A stretch of 64,000 nucleotides of DNA from Parelaphostrongylus tenuis. Lineage: Eukaryota; Nematoda; Chromadorea; Rhabditida; Metastrongylidae. Position numbers and translations under genes: made by a program. Shown piece after piece: positions 11,171-21,779 of the stretch. The notes below the pieces were generated by a model. That model was not told where the DNA came from, did not search any database, and worked only from the letters and a program-made list of their open reading frames with translations. The stretch spans positions 1 through 64,000 of the forward strand of contig JAHQIW010001246.1 of the NCBI GenBank assembly GCA_019055375.1. Reading direction: 5' to 3'. The first letter of the stretch is position 1. Every line of letters begins with the position of its first letter.

Positions 11171-12879
11171 AACCAAAGATAGTTTGGGACGACGTTGAGC
11201 TGAAGCAATTTGGCTAGAGGAGTGACATGGTTGACGTGCGAAGTCGGTTGACGCTTTGAAGAGATGCGAGCATAATCTTTGTGTGTTAGTAGTAGCTGCA
11301 CGATTATTTTGGGCAGAACAAAGGCACTGTCTTTGTGCTGAAGTTTCTATTCATGATAAATTCTTTAAGAGTGAATGCGTTTAGGTGAAAAAAGCTCGAG
11401 AATCGTTCCAACAAGCTACTGATGTTGATTCTGATAATGGAAACGCAGCGCACACTGTTACAAATTTAAAGTGTTACTAGACACAGAGATCCCCTACATA
11501 ACGTTTGAAGAGCAGAGGATTTATCGATAATAATTTCCGAACATAATGAGTTCACATTTAAGGATGAAAATGAGAAAATTTTGAAGGAATGTGAGGAAGC
11601 AGAGCCACGTCATGGCGAAATATGAGTATCTGTATCAAAAAACTCTAAACTTTGGCGGAAGCTAATTAGAGAAATTTTGAAAACCATTCTTAGTAATATT
11701 CTGATTCCATTGTAGTTGGGGTTGTTTCAAGTCGGACCAGTATACTGATTGATTTCTTATGTCCTAATTTTTCGGTAATAGAAACTTTAACACATTGTTT
11801 GGGATGTCATTTATAGATTATGTTATCTCCCACTTTACTTCTGTTGCCCACAATGTGATCGTGGGATAGTTCCCACACGCAAATCGCCGCGTTACCACAT
11901 TGCAGTGGTCATAAAGAGCCAAATGTGAGTAAATCATATTGTAGCCGTACACATGCTCGACATTACTTATGGCCTTATTAGCATTCGCATAGCGTAATTA
12001 AAAGATCATGACCAGTAAACGAAGCCAGTCGTTACACGTTATTTCCGCATTAGCTACTTTCTGATGCCCAGAACTTTCCTAATCGTTTGATGCGCACATT
12101 AAACTTTAAGACCGTTCAAATTACTTCCTGTAGTTTCAAAACACGGATTTTGTGTGGATAGACAGTGCTCGTATCTGTGTGGTGTTTAACATCTTCACTG
12201 CTCTTGTTGTCCAGCAATTATATGTAGAGATCGTCGAGTTCGCTCCGGGTTTGGTTACTCTGAGGCATGCTGATGCCTGCTTTAGTTGCCATGAAATGGA
12301 AGACATTCGTAAGGAATCCATAATGTTGATTTCCAAGTACGGCTCTAATCTGACGATCACATTAGTCCTTAGCAAGCGGCAGGTACTTATAAGATTCCGC
12401 AGACATCTATGTTTTTCCTCTTCGTATTGCGTTAAACCCGATATCGATGAAGGCTGTCGTCTACACCCCATAACTGGTGTTAGAAACCATTTACATTATG
12501 AGTATAGCAAAAAAAAGTTTAGCGCAGCATAAGATGTATGTCGCACAGATCTTATTTCTGGATGCTCTTGGTCTTGTTTGGTCAACGTACAGATTTATCT
12601 TGGAACTAAGAAGATCTCACACAAAACAGCATTAGAAAACTTCTAGCAGCATTCCCGTGGCTTTTATCGGATCTTCGATTTCATGTCAACCATTATATGT
12701 GATGTGTTTGTTGACGACATATTCGTTAAATGCAGGATGTCCATTTCACTCAATGTCAGTTACTGATCGTCTCCATATGAATTGAATATTCATGCAAAGA
12801 ATGTCGCAGTGAGATCCAAAAGTATGGGACGATACTGACATTGACTTAATTTCGTCTTTTGTTCAAAACGATGTGGTCG
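11171..12879. other. Gene-less stretch
   Basis: Opposed frames at 12136-12532 overlap each other. A minus-strand segment near 12120-12260 (STISTYNC) faintly recalls the start of an RTE endonuclease, but it is too short to call. Nothing else is recognised. Confidence 0.35.
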
Positions 12880-13005
12880 ATCTTCGTACATGTAAGGGGT
12901 AGATACCCGAGAAACTAACTAACGAAAAGGCACTGTGCAACTGACGAAGCTGGTAGGCCGAGACTCGTGTATCGCACTGTATTAGTAACCACAACAGACC
13001 TATGT
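12880..13005 (-). repeat. Family A fragment, reverse orientation
   Basis: GGCACTGTGCAACTGACGAAGC followed by GGCCGAGACTCGTGTATCGC is the reverse of the family A core. Truncated on both sides. Confidence 0.5.
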
Positions 13006-13284
13006 ATGGCTTGAAAAATGTTATCAAGCATATTGAATTTGAACGGGGTCCAAAGAAACATTCGAAACGTGTTTGTATTTTTTCTATGTAATATTATATT
13101 ATATTTATACTATTACTTCTTGTATTATTATACATTATATATATATTATTATTGTATTATGTTATATTTGCTATGATATTCACAACCACCAGCCAATAGC
13201 GACCGAGTCTACAACAATGCCCGTCAGGTGCTTTCTATCACTTAACCACGCGTGTAAGTATTACGTCTGCGAAATCTGTACGTA
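13006..13284. repeat. AT-rich low-complexity tract
   Basis: 13075-13170 consists of runs of TATTATA, TACTATTAC and TATATAT. Reading frames here are an effect of composition. Confidence 0.6.
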
Positions 13285-13480
13285 AGGGGGTTCCCCTTCA
13301 AGAGGGATTGCCTCAAGCGAGGGCACCGTGCGACTGACGAGGCTGCAAGGCGTAATCACGATGTTTTGACAGTAAATAGTACCCATAACAGACCACATGC
13401 ATGACTCATAAATGCCAAAAGACTGTGATGTGTTGGAGAATCTTCTAGTTGCTCGGACAAGCACCTGAACACTGCCGTCG
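13285..13480 (-). repeat. Family A fragment, reverse orientation
   Basis: GGCACCGTGCGACTGACGAG followed by GCTGCAAGGCG is the family A core in reverse. It lies about 400 bp from the related fragment at 12880, suggesting either a local duplication or two insertions. Confidence 0.5.
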
Positions 13481-14094
13481 TACCATCGCTCGCCATCTAA
13501 CTGAAAATAGGTCAGCACAAAAAGATGTCGCGATGGACACATACATTGACCGACTATCTCACAATGCAGAATCGCCAGGCCACATTTTAAAGAGCTGGGC
13601 TGGGCTACGGACCACAACCACAGTCAAAGCCCTAAGCTCCATCGGATTAGCACCTTTTCCAAGTTTTGAAGTGGCTTCTACGGAACAGAAATTCAGGAAC
13701 CACTACATACTCAAAAGTGACATAAATTTCCTGGCACTTTATCCTCATTCTTTCCGAAAGAAGGCATTTGATTTCCTCTCAGCAATATCATTGATTATGT
13801 ATAATGACTAAGGGATTAGTTGATTGATTTCTTGAAATAAGTGACAACTGAACCAACAAAAGTGTCGAAATGCTTGAGAAATCATGGGACAAGCCCATTG
13901 TATCCTCACGCGCCTGCTTTGATCTGACCTCAACACAAGTAATTAGTTTATTTCTTGCATTACTAGGCTGACATGAGTGCTAGTCACATGTAATGTCCCG
14001 CTAGAATCTCTGCATCTATGTTTTTACTGTTGCATTACTCGATGCGATTTTCCACAGGGAATTTCCATTCGTGCTATAAGGTGATCGTTGAATA
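13481..14094. other. Gene-less, no recognised content
   Basis: The 120-codon plus-strand frame at 13449-13811 partly overlaps family A and lacks recognisable motifs. Confidence 0.35.
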
Positions 14095-14328
14095 TCAAGT
14101 GGAATCCAGAAAAATGCAAGCAAATTCAGAATTTACTTCATTATATACCGGAGGAAAAGGCAAGAACGACCGGCTAGTGTTTTCAACGGTATAACGATCT
14201 ACTTCGAGATAATGGAGTCGTTCCAACAGGTGTTTTCGAATTTGAAGCGAGCATTCATGTGACATCCTCTCATGGTCAACGAATTCCACATCATCTGTGC
14301 TCGATAAGAGATCGACTAGTATTGGAAA
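14095..14328 (-). CDS. Putative 3'-terminal coding exon, unknown protein
   Basis: A strong TTTTCTTACAG acceptor is followed by 77 open codons and a TGA. The translation begins FPILVDLLSSTDDVEFVD and continues with a charged helical stretch (RMSHECSLQIRKHLLERLHY) and a more hydrophobic C-terminal part. The composition is protein-like, but I do not recognise the family. A GTAGAT inside the frame could be an alternative donor after HYLE. No convincing upstream exon was found. It lies downstream of, and in the same orientation as, the secreted-protein gene. Confidence 0.35.
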   Translation of the reverse strand, partial: FPILVDLLSSTDDVEFVDHERMSHECSLQIRKHLLERLHYLEVDRYTVENTSRSFLPFPPVYNEVNSEFACIFLDST

Positions 14329-15105
14329 CTGTAAGAAAACAAATTATGTGCTGAAATGAGAGATTGTAAAATGATCATAAGTCATTATCGCTCTCTCCGG
14401 CAACTTCAAGTTCGTCCCTTGAAAGTCACTTTTCCCGAGAGTGTTAGAATAGCTTACCCTTGTCAACTATACCTTAAATTCACTAGAACAAGCACTCAGA
14501 TTTTATTAGTGGTTTTTGTTTCCGCAGCTTTTTGACACTTCATTAGAACAAAAATCTTTTAAACGACATATTCATATCTAGCATTTTGGAAATTTTCCAT
14601 GAGACAAAGGACAGCACTTTAAGCAAATCGCCAATTTACATGATTAAATGCTTTCATCCTTGTTTCTACTCACCAGCTTCCATTGTGAATATGAGTAACA
14701 TCTGCAAAAGCGAACACATTCATTGGCATTTTAGAGCACGCAAAATTTGAATGCCTAAACAAGGAATCTGGTCACTTTTTGACAGGCGAATGAGTGAATT
14801 TTTAGCTGGATCTTCCGAGCAACCCTGCTATGAAATCAATTACAGCTACCTTATAATCCCTTATAGTATTATTTATTTTGCATCAGGAAATTCCGCTTGT
14901 AAAATATAAGTGAAAACTTCTCAGTTACCTTCAAGTAAAATAGTACGCACAGATTTATCACATTGTGCATTTCAATATGATTTACTGCTCCACTCTGATT
15001 GTTCAACACCCGCATGATTGCTAGTTTATTGATAGTGTATTGCCACAATGAACATGGATTAGATGAAAATGTATGTCTTAATAATATCACAGTTCACTTC
15101 AAATT
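14329..15105. other. Gene-less spacer downstream of the secreted-protein gene
   Basis: Would include the 3' untranslated region of the minus-strand gene ending at 15106. No clear AATAAA was seen just after the stop. Nothing else is recognised. Confidence 0.35.
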
Positions 15106-15234
15106 TCAGCTGACAGTGACCGTTACCGTGTACAAATGCGAACCAAACGGACCCGATCTTAACAGTCGAAGCGCTCTGTCCACAACATTTTGCCACATCG
15201 ACTTCGACCAATTAGCCATGATGATGTTCGTAGT
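15106..15234 (-). CDS. Secreted-protein gene exon 5 (terminal)
   Basis: CTATGTAG acceptor, 42 codons plus TGA. Encodes TTNIIMANWSKSMWQNVV, RALRLLRSGPFGSH and a terminal LYTVTVTVS. Fully intact and the best conserved part of the gene. Confidence 0.8.
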   Translation of the reverse strand, partial: TTNIIMANWSKSMWQNVVDRALRLLRSGPFGSHLYTVTVTVS

Positions 15235-15292
15235 CTACATAGAGTTTTTTCTTTATAAAACGAAGTTATACAGATAAGAAAGCCGTCCAAAC

Positions 15293-15444
15293 CGTGAGAG
15301 TTCCTGAGAGGAACAAGTGTTTGCTGTCGATAGCCTTTGCGACAATCTGACACATCATAGCCGGCGGCTTGCCTTTGCAGGGCAAATTCCCGTCACCGTG
15401 CTACCGACGATAATACAGTTGTCGACAGCAGCGTCTTCTAGAAA
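15293..15444 (-). CDS. Secreted-protein gene exon 4, one base missing
   Basis: TTATAG acceptor; encodes FLEDAAVDNCIIVGSTVTGIC, then needs one extra C in a CCC run (about 15380-15382) to continue through VAKAIDSKHLFLSGTLT to a GTTTGG donor. The length is 152 where phase requires 153. Confidence 0.65.
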
Positions 15445-15796
15445 CTATAAGTCTTAGAAAAAGTTCCTGCTTTGTACAATGGACAGTGAAAAATCAAAAC
15501 AATGTTGAGCGCTACTTTTCTAATACTCTTCGATACCTGCACACTTTCACCTATTAACACACTGAATCATACATCATTCTCAAAATAAAATATTGTAACA
15601 TTCGAAAAGATATTCTCAATTTGGAGATTTTGATGTTATGGCTCTATGATAGTTTTCCTCAAACATTGAGATATTTTATAATGGTTTGTAGAAAATATTC
15701 CTGTTTGCAAAAAAAATAATTATAGCTCTGCTTTTTGTATGCCTCTTGCAGTTCAAATTGAAAGCTGCTGAATGGTTCTCATTACTGGAGACTTAC

Positions 15797-15938
15797 GGTT
15801 GAACCTCTGGTTTCTTGAACATCCTAACATAGCAATGGTTCGTAAGTGGTATTGACTTGGAAGTTGACTCAGAATGTTGGAGATCACGAAATCAGGTAAG
15901 AGTGCTCTCCGACCTTCAATTTCGAGAACATCGATAAC
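15797..15938 (-). CDS. Secreted-protein gene exon 3, one extra base and amber codon
   Basis: TTTTTAG acceptor; encodes VIDVLEIEGRRALLPD and ISNILSQL, then shifts frame at a CC run (about 15859). In the corrected frame it continues VNTTYEPLLC, TAG (15824-15826), DVQETRGST. The length is 142 where phase requires 141. Donor GTAAGT. Confidence 0.7.
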
Positions 15939-16123
15939 CTAAAAAGGCAATCTTTTTCACTATTTTGAAGAATGGACTGAAAGTGCTTTCATTTGGCATA
16001 GGTGAAGCTTTGCAAGCTGAAGTATGCTCTAGAGGCTGAAGGTTTGTGGGAAAATGCGGCCCATCTCTTACGTCTCTTCCAGAATTCACGAAAAAGCATG
16101 AAATGCCTAAGTTGTAAACTTAC

Positions 16124-16275
16124 TGTTTGCATTGCAAAACGTTGTGCTAATGCCTGAACAGCACCCGCGCTAGTTGCAATACCAGGGATTAGGGCAGGGA
16201 CTGCGTTGTTATCTGTGTATACCGCGATAACAGGTAAGTTGCTGGGCCCGCTGGCAGTGAAGGTCCTGGTGCTCG
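16124..16275 (-). CDS. Secreted-protein gene exon 2
   Basis: CGTTGCAG acceptor, phase 1 entry, 50 full codons and an ACA|GTAAGT donor in phase 0. Encodes the GPSNLPVIAVYTDN and PALIPGIATSAGAVQALAQR blocks. Intact. Confidence 0.75.
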
Positions 16276-16409
16276 CTGCAACGAAATTTCATAGCTTTTG
16301 TAGTGAATGGTTGCTAATTTGAATTATTGAGTACTTCGAAAAACCGGCTCTCGTCGTCATTACCATCTAATAACACTTTCTTTTATAATTTGTCTCATAC
16401 CACGAGGTT

Positions 16410-17065
16410 GAAAAACAAACTTTATTCGGCCGATATTTCGAAGTCTTCGTTTCTTCAGAGACGATAATTCGAGGCGATCAGCCACAATTATTCGTTTCGT
16501 TCTCGTTCAAGTCGACTATGTTTCGGTGACGCGCCGCCCGAATGGAAAACCTCACTCGGCAATGATCATTCATAGGATTGTTCTTATAGATATGTTTTAT
16601 AATCGACTGCTTTGAAAATCTCGTTTGAGAACATCGATCTATTCTGAGAACTGTTTCAAGCTTTCTCATGGTTGAAGCATGTCACTGGCTTATGCACTTC
16701 TTGGCAATCTTTCAGAATATATCGATGCTCTCAAGTGACATTTTCAGACAGCAGATTGAAGATGAATATCTTTATAACCGTATGGCGCCGACTTTGAAAA
16801 GGCTCAGACAACATTTCGCGTTGTCAAGTCCTGGCATGTTGTCGCTTAAACCACTATCAACCTATAATTAACGCTGAAGCTGTATAGCAGTCATCTTGTA
16901 TACGATGACATCGCCATGTTCTTCATTAGAGCGATGTTTCATTTGAAGAAAATTGGACGTGCACAACAACGAAGACGAAGACCTTGACGAGGGCGAACGA
17001 CAGTGGACATTCGAATCTAATCATGGGTTCCGAGAAGACGAAGACTCCAAAACGTTAGCCCATTG
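16410..17065. repeat. Repeat inserted in intron 1, GAAGACGAAGAC ends
   Basis: Left end reads on the minus strand CTGAAGAAACGAAGACTTCG; right end reads on the plus strand CCGAGAAGACGAAGACTCC. A related end is at 31725-31765 (CCGAAGAAAGCGAAGACGC). Such inverted GAAGACGAAGAC termini recall Penelope-like elements, but I cannot confirm a reverse transcriptase or GIY-YIG domain here. Confidence 0.35.
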
Positions 17066-17311
17066 AAGTTCAAACATAAACTCGTGGTGTTAGCTAAATC
17101 ATGAAAGTCACTGCACCGAAAAACTTCTTGGTTTGATCTTTCTTTTGTATAGACTTCTTATATAGAACTAATAACCCTGCTTATGGGTACAGCAGACTAC
17201 GACAACAATTAGGCAATGATGTAGTGCTAGGCATGCTCATTCGATTAGAGTTCTTAACCACAAGAATAGGAAAATTTGCAGCTTCATGAAATTCTTATTC
17301 ATTACTTTGAC

Positions 17312-17369
17312 CTCCAGGAATCACTCCACATCCAAACACGGTTGGGATTGAGGCTAGCAACAAAATCAT
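17312..17369 (-). CDS. Secreted-protein gene exon 1 (signal peptide)
   Basis: ATG at 17367-17369 opens a 19-codon hydrophobic leader ending VFGCGVIPG, then a weak GTCAAA donor in phase 1. An in-frame ATG lies 15 codons upstream (17412-17414), four bases after a TTTTTTTAG site. That could be the trans-splice-defined start and would add a polar stretch before the leader. I prefer 17369 for a normal signal peptide. Confidence 0.6.
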
Positions 17370-17414
17370 AAATGGAGCGTTCGAAGGTCCTGCCCTGTTT
17401 GTAAGAATAATCAT

Positions 17415-18779
17415 TTTCCTAAAAAAAGAATAAGTATTATAGACTCAACTAAGACTAATGTCTACATCTTTCGTGTCAGATCGTCCACGAGATAACAACA
17501 GATTCGGCATTCAGCACCTATACGAGGGTGACGTCGCCTTGGCTGATCTTTGATTTTCTTGGTTTTTCAAGTGCTTCAAAGGATCTTTAACTAGTTTAAT
17601 TCAAGCAAAATCTTTAAAAGCGTATTTTGTGACATACTGTGCTAATGCGGTGTAAAGAAAACCAGTTTTTGAGGTAAGAAATATCTCCATCAATTCTGGA
17701 ATGAAAATGGACTGCGTGGGAGCGACTTAAAGAAAATTCCAGTGAATGCGCCAATTCTGAACGTTGCACGGCTTATATTCGGCTCCCGCCTTCGTATTTC
17801 TGATGCTGCGGCAATGACAAAGCGCCTGAATCACAACTGCAATTCTAAGAAAAAGTCTTCCAAAGAAGATATCGATTGATGAAATGAAGCACAGTTCTCA
17901 CTGCTAACTTTTCGGTAACAAATTTCTGTGAAGAAGCTGTGGTTGTTGAACTTTGATTTTCTTGTTAGTCTCTCAGATTTAGCACACTTCTAAATGATGA
18001 TTTTAACGGACGTGGTCAACTGATAGCTAAATTAAGTACATCTATAGAAATTCAACTGCATGGTTAAAAGGCAGGCGTATAATAAGATGTTACCAAAAAT
18101 ACACCAATATGAGGATGTTAACTGAAAATCGTGTCAGGATTGGATCTTAGATTAAACAGCTGCATGAAGGCATCAAATACTTCAGTGAGGTAATAAAACT
18201 CACTTTGATGAAATCGCCAAAGTATCGGAAGAGGAAAGCACAGTGGACGATCTCTGAAAACGCAGGTGATGCGATGCTAGGCAGACGTTACTGTGTTCAT
18301 CTTTTCAAATGTTTCAGGTATCTCATCTAGGTAGATGATTACTGAACGCCGTCCTTCCAATTTCAGCACGGTGTGCAGGCAAAACAAATTTTGTTATTGT
18401 ACATTTCACATAGTCATATCTCATTTCTTGGTGTAGTTGCTTCAGATTCTTTAATCGTCTCTTCATTTTCGTAGTGTTTCTGAAAGATCGATTGGAAAAT
18501 CTGAATTCTCCTATGCTATGCTAAGTAATCAATACGACTCAGTCAGTTTCCGAGGTTTTGAAGACCTGAAAATGTTTACCCCACATCAATGCTTCAGAGG
18601 AGATATTGCTGTACTACAGAAAAAAAGGAACAGATTTTGATGCCAATCCGATATTTTCGCAGTTGTATAAGAGTATTACTCGTCCTCATGTTCAATGAAT
18701 TGCTGCGGAGCATACGATCGCCTAAATTCTGAATTTTGAAGAGCTCTTTACTGACCGCTGCATCCTCAACAAATCATTG
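17415..18779. other. Gene-less stretch
   Basis: A short plus-strand frame after a TCAG at 17480 (IVHEITTDSAFSTYTR) and another near 18145-18187 have splice-like borders but no recognisable family. Otherwise unassigned. Confidence 0.35.
17420..17428 (-). promoter_or_regulatory. Candidate spliced-leader acceptor (TTTTTTTAG)
   Basis: The minus strand shows a run of T then AG, directly followed by GAAA and an in-frame ATG. This is the usual layout of a nematode trans-splice acceptor for the gene at 15106-17369. Confidence 0.4.
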
Positions 18780-19352
18780 GGCTGGAAAGAAAGTTCTGAG
18801 GCACTTGAAAAAATTGAAAGTTCGTGCCAAAAATCTAAACAAAAGCAATAATAATTCTTCTTCAAATTAAAGGCAATCGGTTTTCTACGACTTTCTGCAG
18901 CCGGTCCGTCAAGTTTCGATCTGGTCAAAGTCGATAATTCCTTCGATTTCGATTTAAAGAAGTCTTTACATGCATCTTCGGCTTCATCGAAGGACTCAAA
19001 CTCTGTTGGGCGTCCTAAACAAAGCTTGTCTTTAAGGTTACGATCTCCGAAATAAGAGCGTTGAAACCACAGTTCAGCAGCAGATTTGCTTGTTATGCCT
19101 TCCCTTTCAACTTCGTTGATTTCATCGACTATAGCTCGATGTGAAAGACCCTTTCTCCAATGATGACGCAATAAAACACGAACTGCGATTATGTCGTTGG
19201 ACATGGCGGAGGCTTGCAACAAAGTGAAATAAAGACGAATGATATCTAGGCGCCGTAGCGGGAAATCCCACATTAGAAAGTGTAATATTTTCATGATATG
19301 CATGGGAGTTATACCATACTTATTAAGGTGCCCCAGAACTTTCTTTCCAACC
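18780..19352 (-). mobile_element. Internally deleted mariner-like element with ORF
   Basis: Terminal inverted repeats of about 26 bp: GCTGGAAAGAAAGTTCTGAG at 18781, and GGTTGGAAAGAAAGTTCTGG read from 19352. The enclosed minus-strand frame carries the mariner helix-turn-helix block (LLRHHWRKGLSHRAIVDEIN, SKSAAELWFQR, LKDKLCLGRP) joined directly to the C-terminal tail (EDACKDFFKSKSKE). The DDE catalytic core is missing, so the product could at most bind DNA. Non-autonomous. A second copy lies at 32265-32828. Confidence 0.75.
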
Positions 19353-19789
19353 GTAGTAGGAAATATTTAAAGAGACCATTCTTTCGTTATGGAAGTCTCG
19401 TCTCAATAGTAACCGACATAGTATTTGAAGCAGAAATTTTTACTCATTTCCAAAGTGTTTGTAAAAGTCTTCGACTTGGATGTAATGTATATCATTACAA
19501 CTGTTTCGTCAATGACAAATCGAAAGCACCGTCAGCGCTGTATTATCACAGACCCTGTTTATGAGTTTTACAAGCCGTAATTGAAGCTGAATATGCTAAT
19601 GCGTTTACAACCGTTTCTCATTTTGAGACTTCCGCGTCGTTTTGGTTGCATTGCTGAACAACGAACCAATTTCGTTACAGTATGCCCTGTACTTTCAATA
19701 CGATTTTGTTATGAATCCGCGAATTTCGAGATGTTTTTTTTGTGTGGAATGCCATCACCTGTATAATCTGTTGTCTTGCTGATTGTCGG
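19353..19789. other. Gene-less, no recognised content
   Basis: No feature supported. Confidence 0.4.
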
Positions 19790-20560
19790 ATGACTAGAGC
19801 GGAGCTTTTCATATTCTCGCAATACGTCAAACCGCCTCAGTAAGTCCTCCTCATTGGAGGGATTGATTGAGCATCATGTCCTTCTTATAGGCTTTTTGTG
19901 AAGATTTTAGACGGTATCAGGTAACCTTCTTATCTTTTGCTACACATTTCAAAGGACTCGCCCGGTTTATGTCTATCGTCCATCGGCTCTCATCGTTTTA
20001 TGTGTCCAGTCTAAGGATCGCTGACATCCTGGGGTGCAGAGGGGCGCACTCAATTTCCGATAGTTGCCACAGGTCAGATTTTCGGATCCGTTCTCCCATT
20101 TGAGAGGAACGGAACACTCTTTACATCAACCTTTCGTTTCTGCGCCTCATAACCCAAATTATCTTACATGCTGCATGCGTAGTGACTAGTTTCTTGAAAC
20201 ATTTGTAGAGGCCAAAGTAATCGTTGGTCAAAAGTTAGGTATGAGGTTGGATGTTTCTTGCATTTTTTCTACAATGTCAATGTTCTCAAACGCTCTCCAT
20301 GTGACTCGCTTACTCTTGCTCAGCTCTAAATTTTAGTTGTTCACCATATTGACTTTGCAAACTGAGCACATGTATTCAAACCTTTCAGCGATATTGAAAA
20401 AATGATAATCACGATATTGATTTTGTTAAGGGTGAATAGGCATTCAAAGCAATCCGTTCTTCATGAACATCGTTCTTTTAAAACTTGATTGGAGACCTAT
20501 GCTTCCAGAAACGTTGCCGATGGGTCAACGTTAGTTCGGCCTGGCTGACATGAGGTCAGT
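19790..20560 (-). mobile_element. Degenerate RTE-like retrotransposon fragment
   Basis: At nucleotide level it parallels the longer copy at 21.8-22.6 kb: TTTTTGTGAAGATTTTAGACG (tail block) and ATGAACATCGTTCTTTTAAA (equivalent to the block after the ADD motif at 22460). Reading frames are extensively broken. Confidence 0.5.
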
Positions 20561-20989
20561 GGAAAAGAAACTGTGGTTTTCAACCGCAAATTTCACATTT
20601 AAACTAGGCTCAACCCATCTTCATCATGAAAATAGGAGCCATTGCAATCAACATATATTAGCCACTGAGAAGTAAGTGTGTTGATTCTGCTTTATTTGGA
20701 TTGTTGCTTCGAAATTCGACGGACTCTTGGAAAGGGCTTTCTGCATTCTGTCGGTTGGGCGAGCGTTTTCTCTCCTCGCGGCCACCACTTCTTCAAAATG
20801 CTTTCACAACATGTGAGTTGCAAAAATATGCAAAAACAGCATGCAACATGCAAAAATATCCTTGAATATTTACCAAATCCCAAGACATCGATTCTAACGC
20901 TACAATGTACAAACTTATTTCATGTTGGTAGATATGTTGATTGTAATGGTCTTTATTCTGACTGACCCAAAGCCTCTCTTATTGGACAG
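20561..20989. other. Gene-less, no recognised content
   Basis: Overlapping frames at 20678-20965 on both strands are unassigned. The ATGCAAAAAC motif recurs at 20825-20860. Confidence 0.35.
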
Positions 20990-21260
20990 TTTTTTTTCCT
21001 TAACGTTTTACTAATCAATCGAAACCTCAAATCTTGGCAGCTCAAATAATGTGTCATGTTTCAGAAAAAACCACTCTTGTTGTATTGTAGCGGCAAAAGT
21101 GAAATTATGTTTCGCACTCGATTTGATTTGTTTGCTCAATTTGCATTTGTAGAGGGCTTTTTGCTTGACTTTTGGCAAATTTTTCGCAACGGTATAAGAG
21201 CGAAAAGATGACTAAGTTTCGAATTCAAAGTAGTTCTTCAATCACTTGAACATCGCATAA
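20990..21260. repeat. Family E repeat unit
   Basis: Shows the family E core (TTGTAGCGGCAAAAGTGAAATT followed by TTTCGCACTCGATTTG) as at 1041-1345 and 7300-8440. Confidence 0.4.
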
Positions 21261-21349
21261 GGATTATATGTCCTTGTGAGTAAAGTTTGTAAGTTAAAGG
21301 CACCTAATAACTACAAAGAGATAGAATATCACAAAGGGAACCGTTACCG

Positions 21350-21480
21350 CCTAGATTTCTCGGGATGTCAAGCGCTTACAGGAAGATCACCAACCCTTTA
21401 GTCCAATTTCATCACGACAAGCCTAGAAGAAAGATATGATGCTCATCGAATTCTAGAGAGAAGAAGACCCTTTGGGCTAC
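21350..21480 (+). mobile_element. RTE-like C-terminal fragment, plus strand
   Basis: The plus strand translates RDVKRLTGRSPTL, then SLEERYDAHRILERRRP, which is the C-terminal block (usual form RDIKRTTGRPPTRWSDFF...YDA) of the RTE-like polyprotein. It faces the minus-strand copy beginning at 21780. Confidence 0.55.
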
Positions 21481-21779
21481 TCTTTCACACAGTAAGGAAA
21501 ACGGATGTGTTGCTGGTGCTCTCTCGAGTCACTAGGATATCGGTACTTTTTCTTTAGAAAAACACATTGTTGCGAGAAGGAACTCATTTCAACTACTGTC
21601 AAATAGTTTTTTCCTAGTTTACCTACGTTCTCACCGACGCCCATTTTGCACACCACTCTTTCTTCGCTACAACGCATTAGTCTGTCAGCAACCAATCGTC
21701 AACGATTTTGCCTTGCAGTCGATATCGACATTGATTCCAGTCACGCTGACAGATCAACTATATCACCTGTATCACCTGT

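Larger units (their letters stand above)
15106..17369 (-). pseudogene. Nematode secreted-protein gene, five exons, frame-broken
   Basis: Exons on the minus strand: 17312-17369, 16124-16275, 15797-15938, 15293-15444 and 15106-15234. The start exon encodes a signal peptide (MILLLASIPTVFG, then CGVIPG), followed by conserved blocks I recognise from a nematode-restricted secreted family: GPSNLPVIAVYTDN, VIDVLEIEGRRALLPD, CIIVGSTVTGIC, HLFLSGTLT and a C-terminal TNIIMANWSKSMWQ...SGPFGSHLYTVTVTVS. The biochemical role is not known to me. Phases are consistent throughout if one base is removed from exon 3 and one added to exon 4, giving about 210 residues. Exon 3 then still carries an amber codon (15824-15826). 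Both indels lie in C runs, so consensus error is a live alternative to true decay. Exons 1, 2 and 5 are intact. Confidence 0.75.

Noticed and set aside
12136..12532. Opposed 111- and 126-codon ORFs
   Set aside because: They overlap on opposite strands with no motif or splice support. A faint likeness to an RTE endonuclease start (STYNC) was not enough to call.
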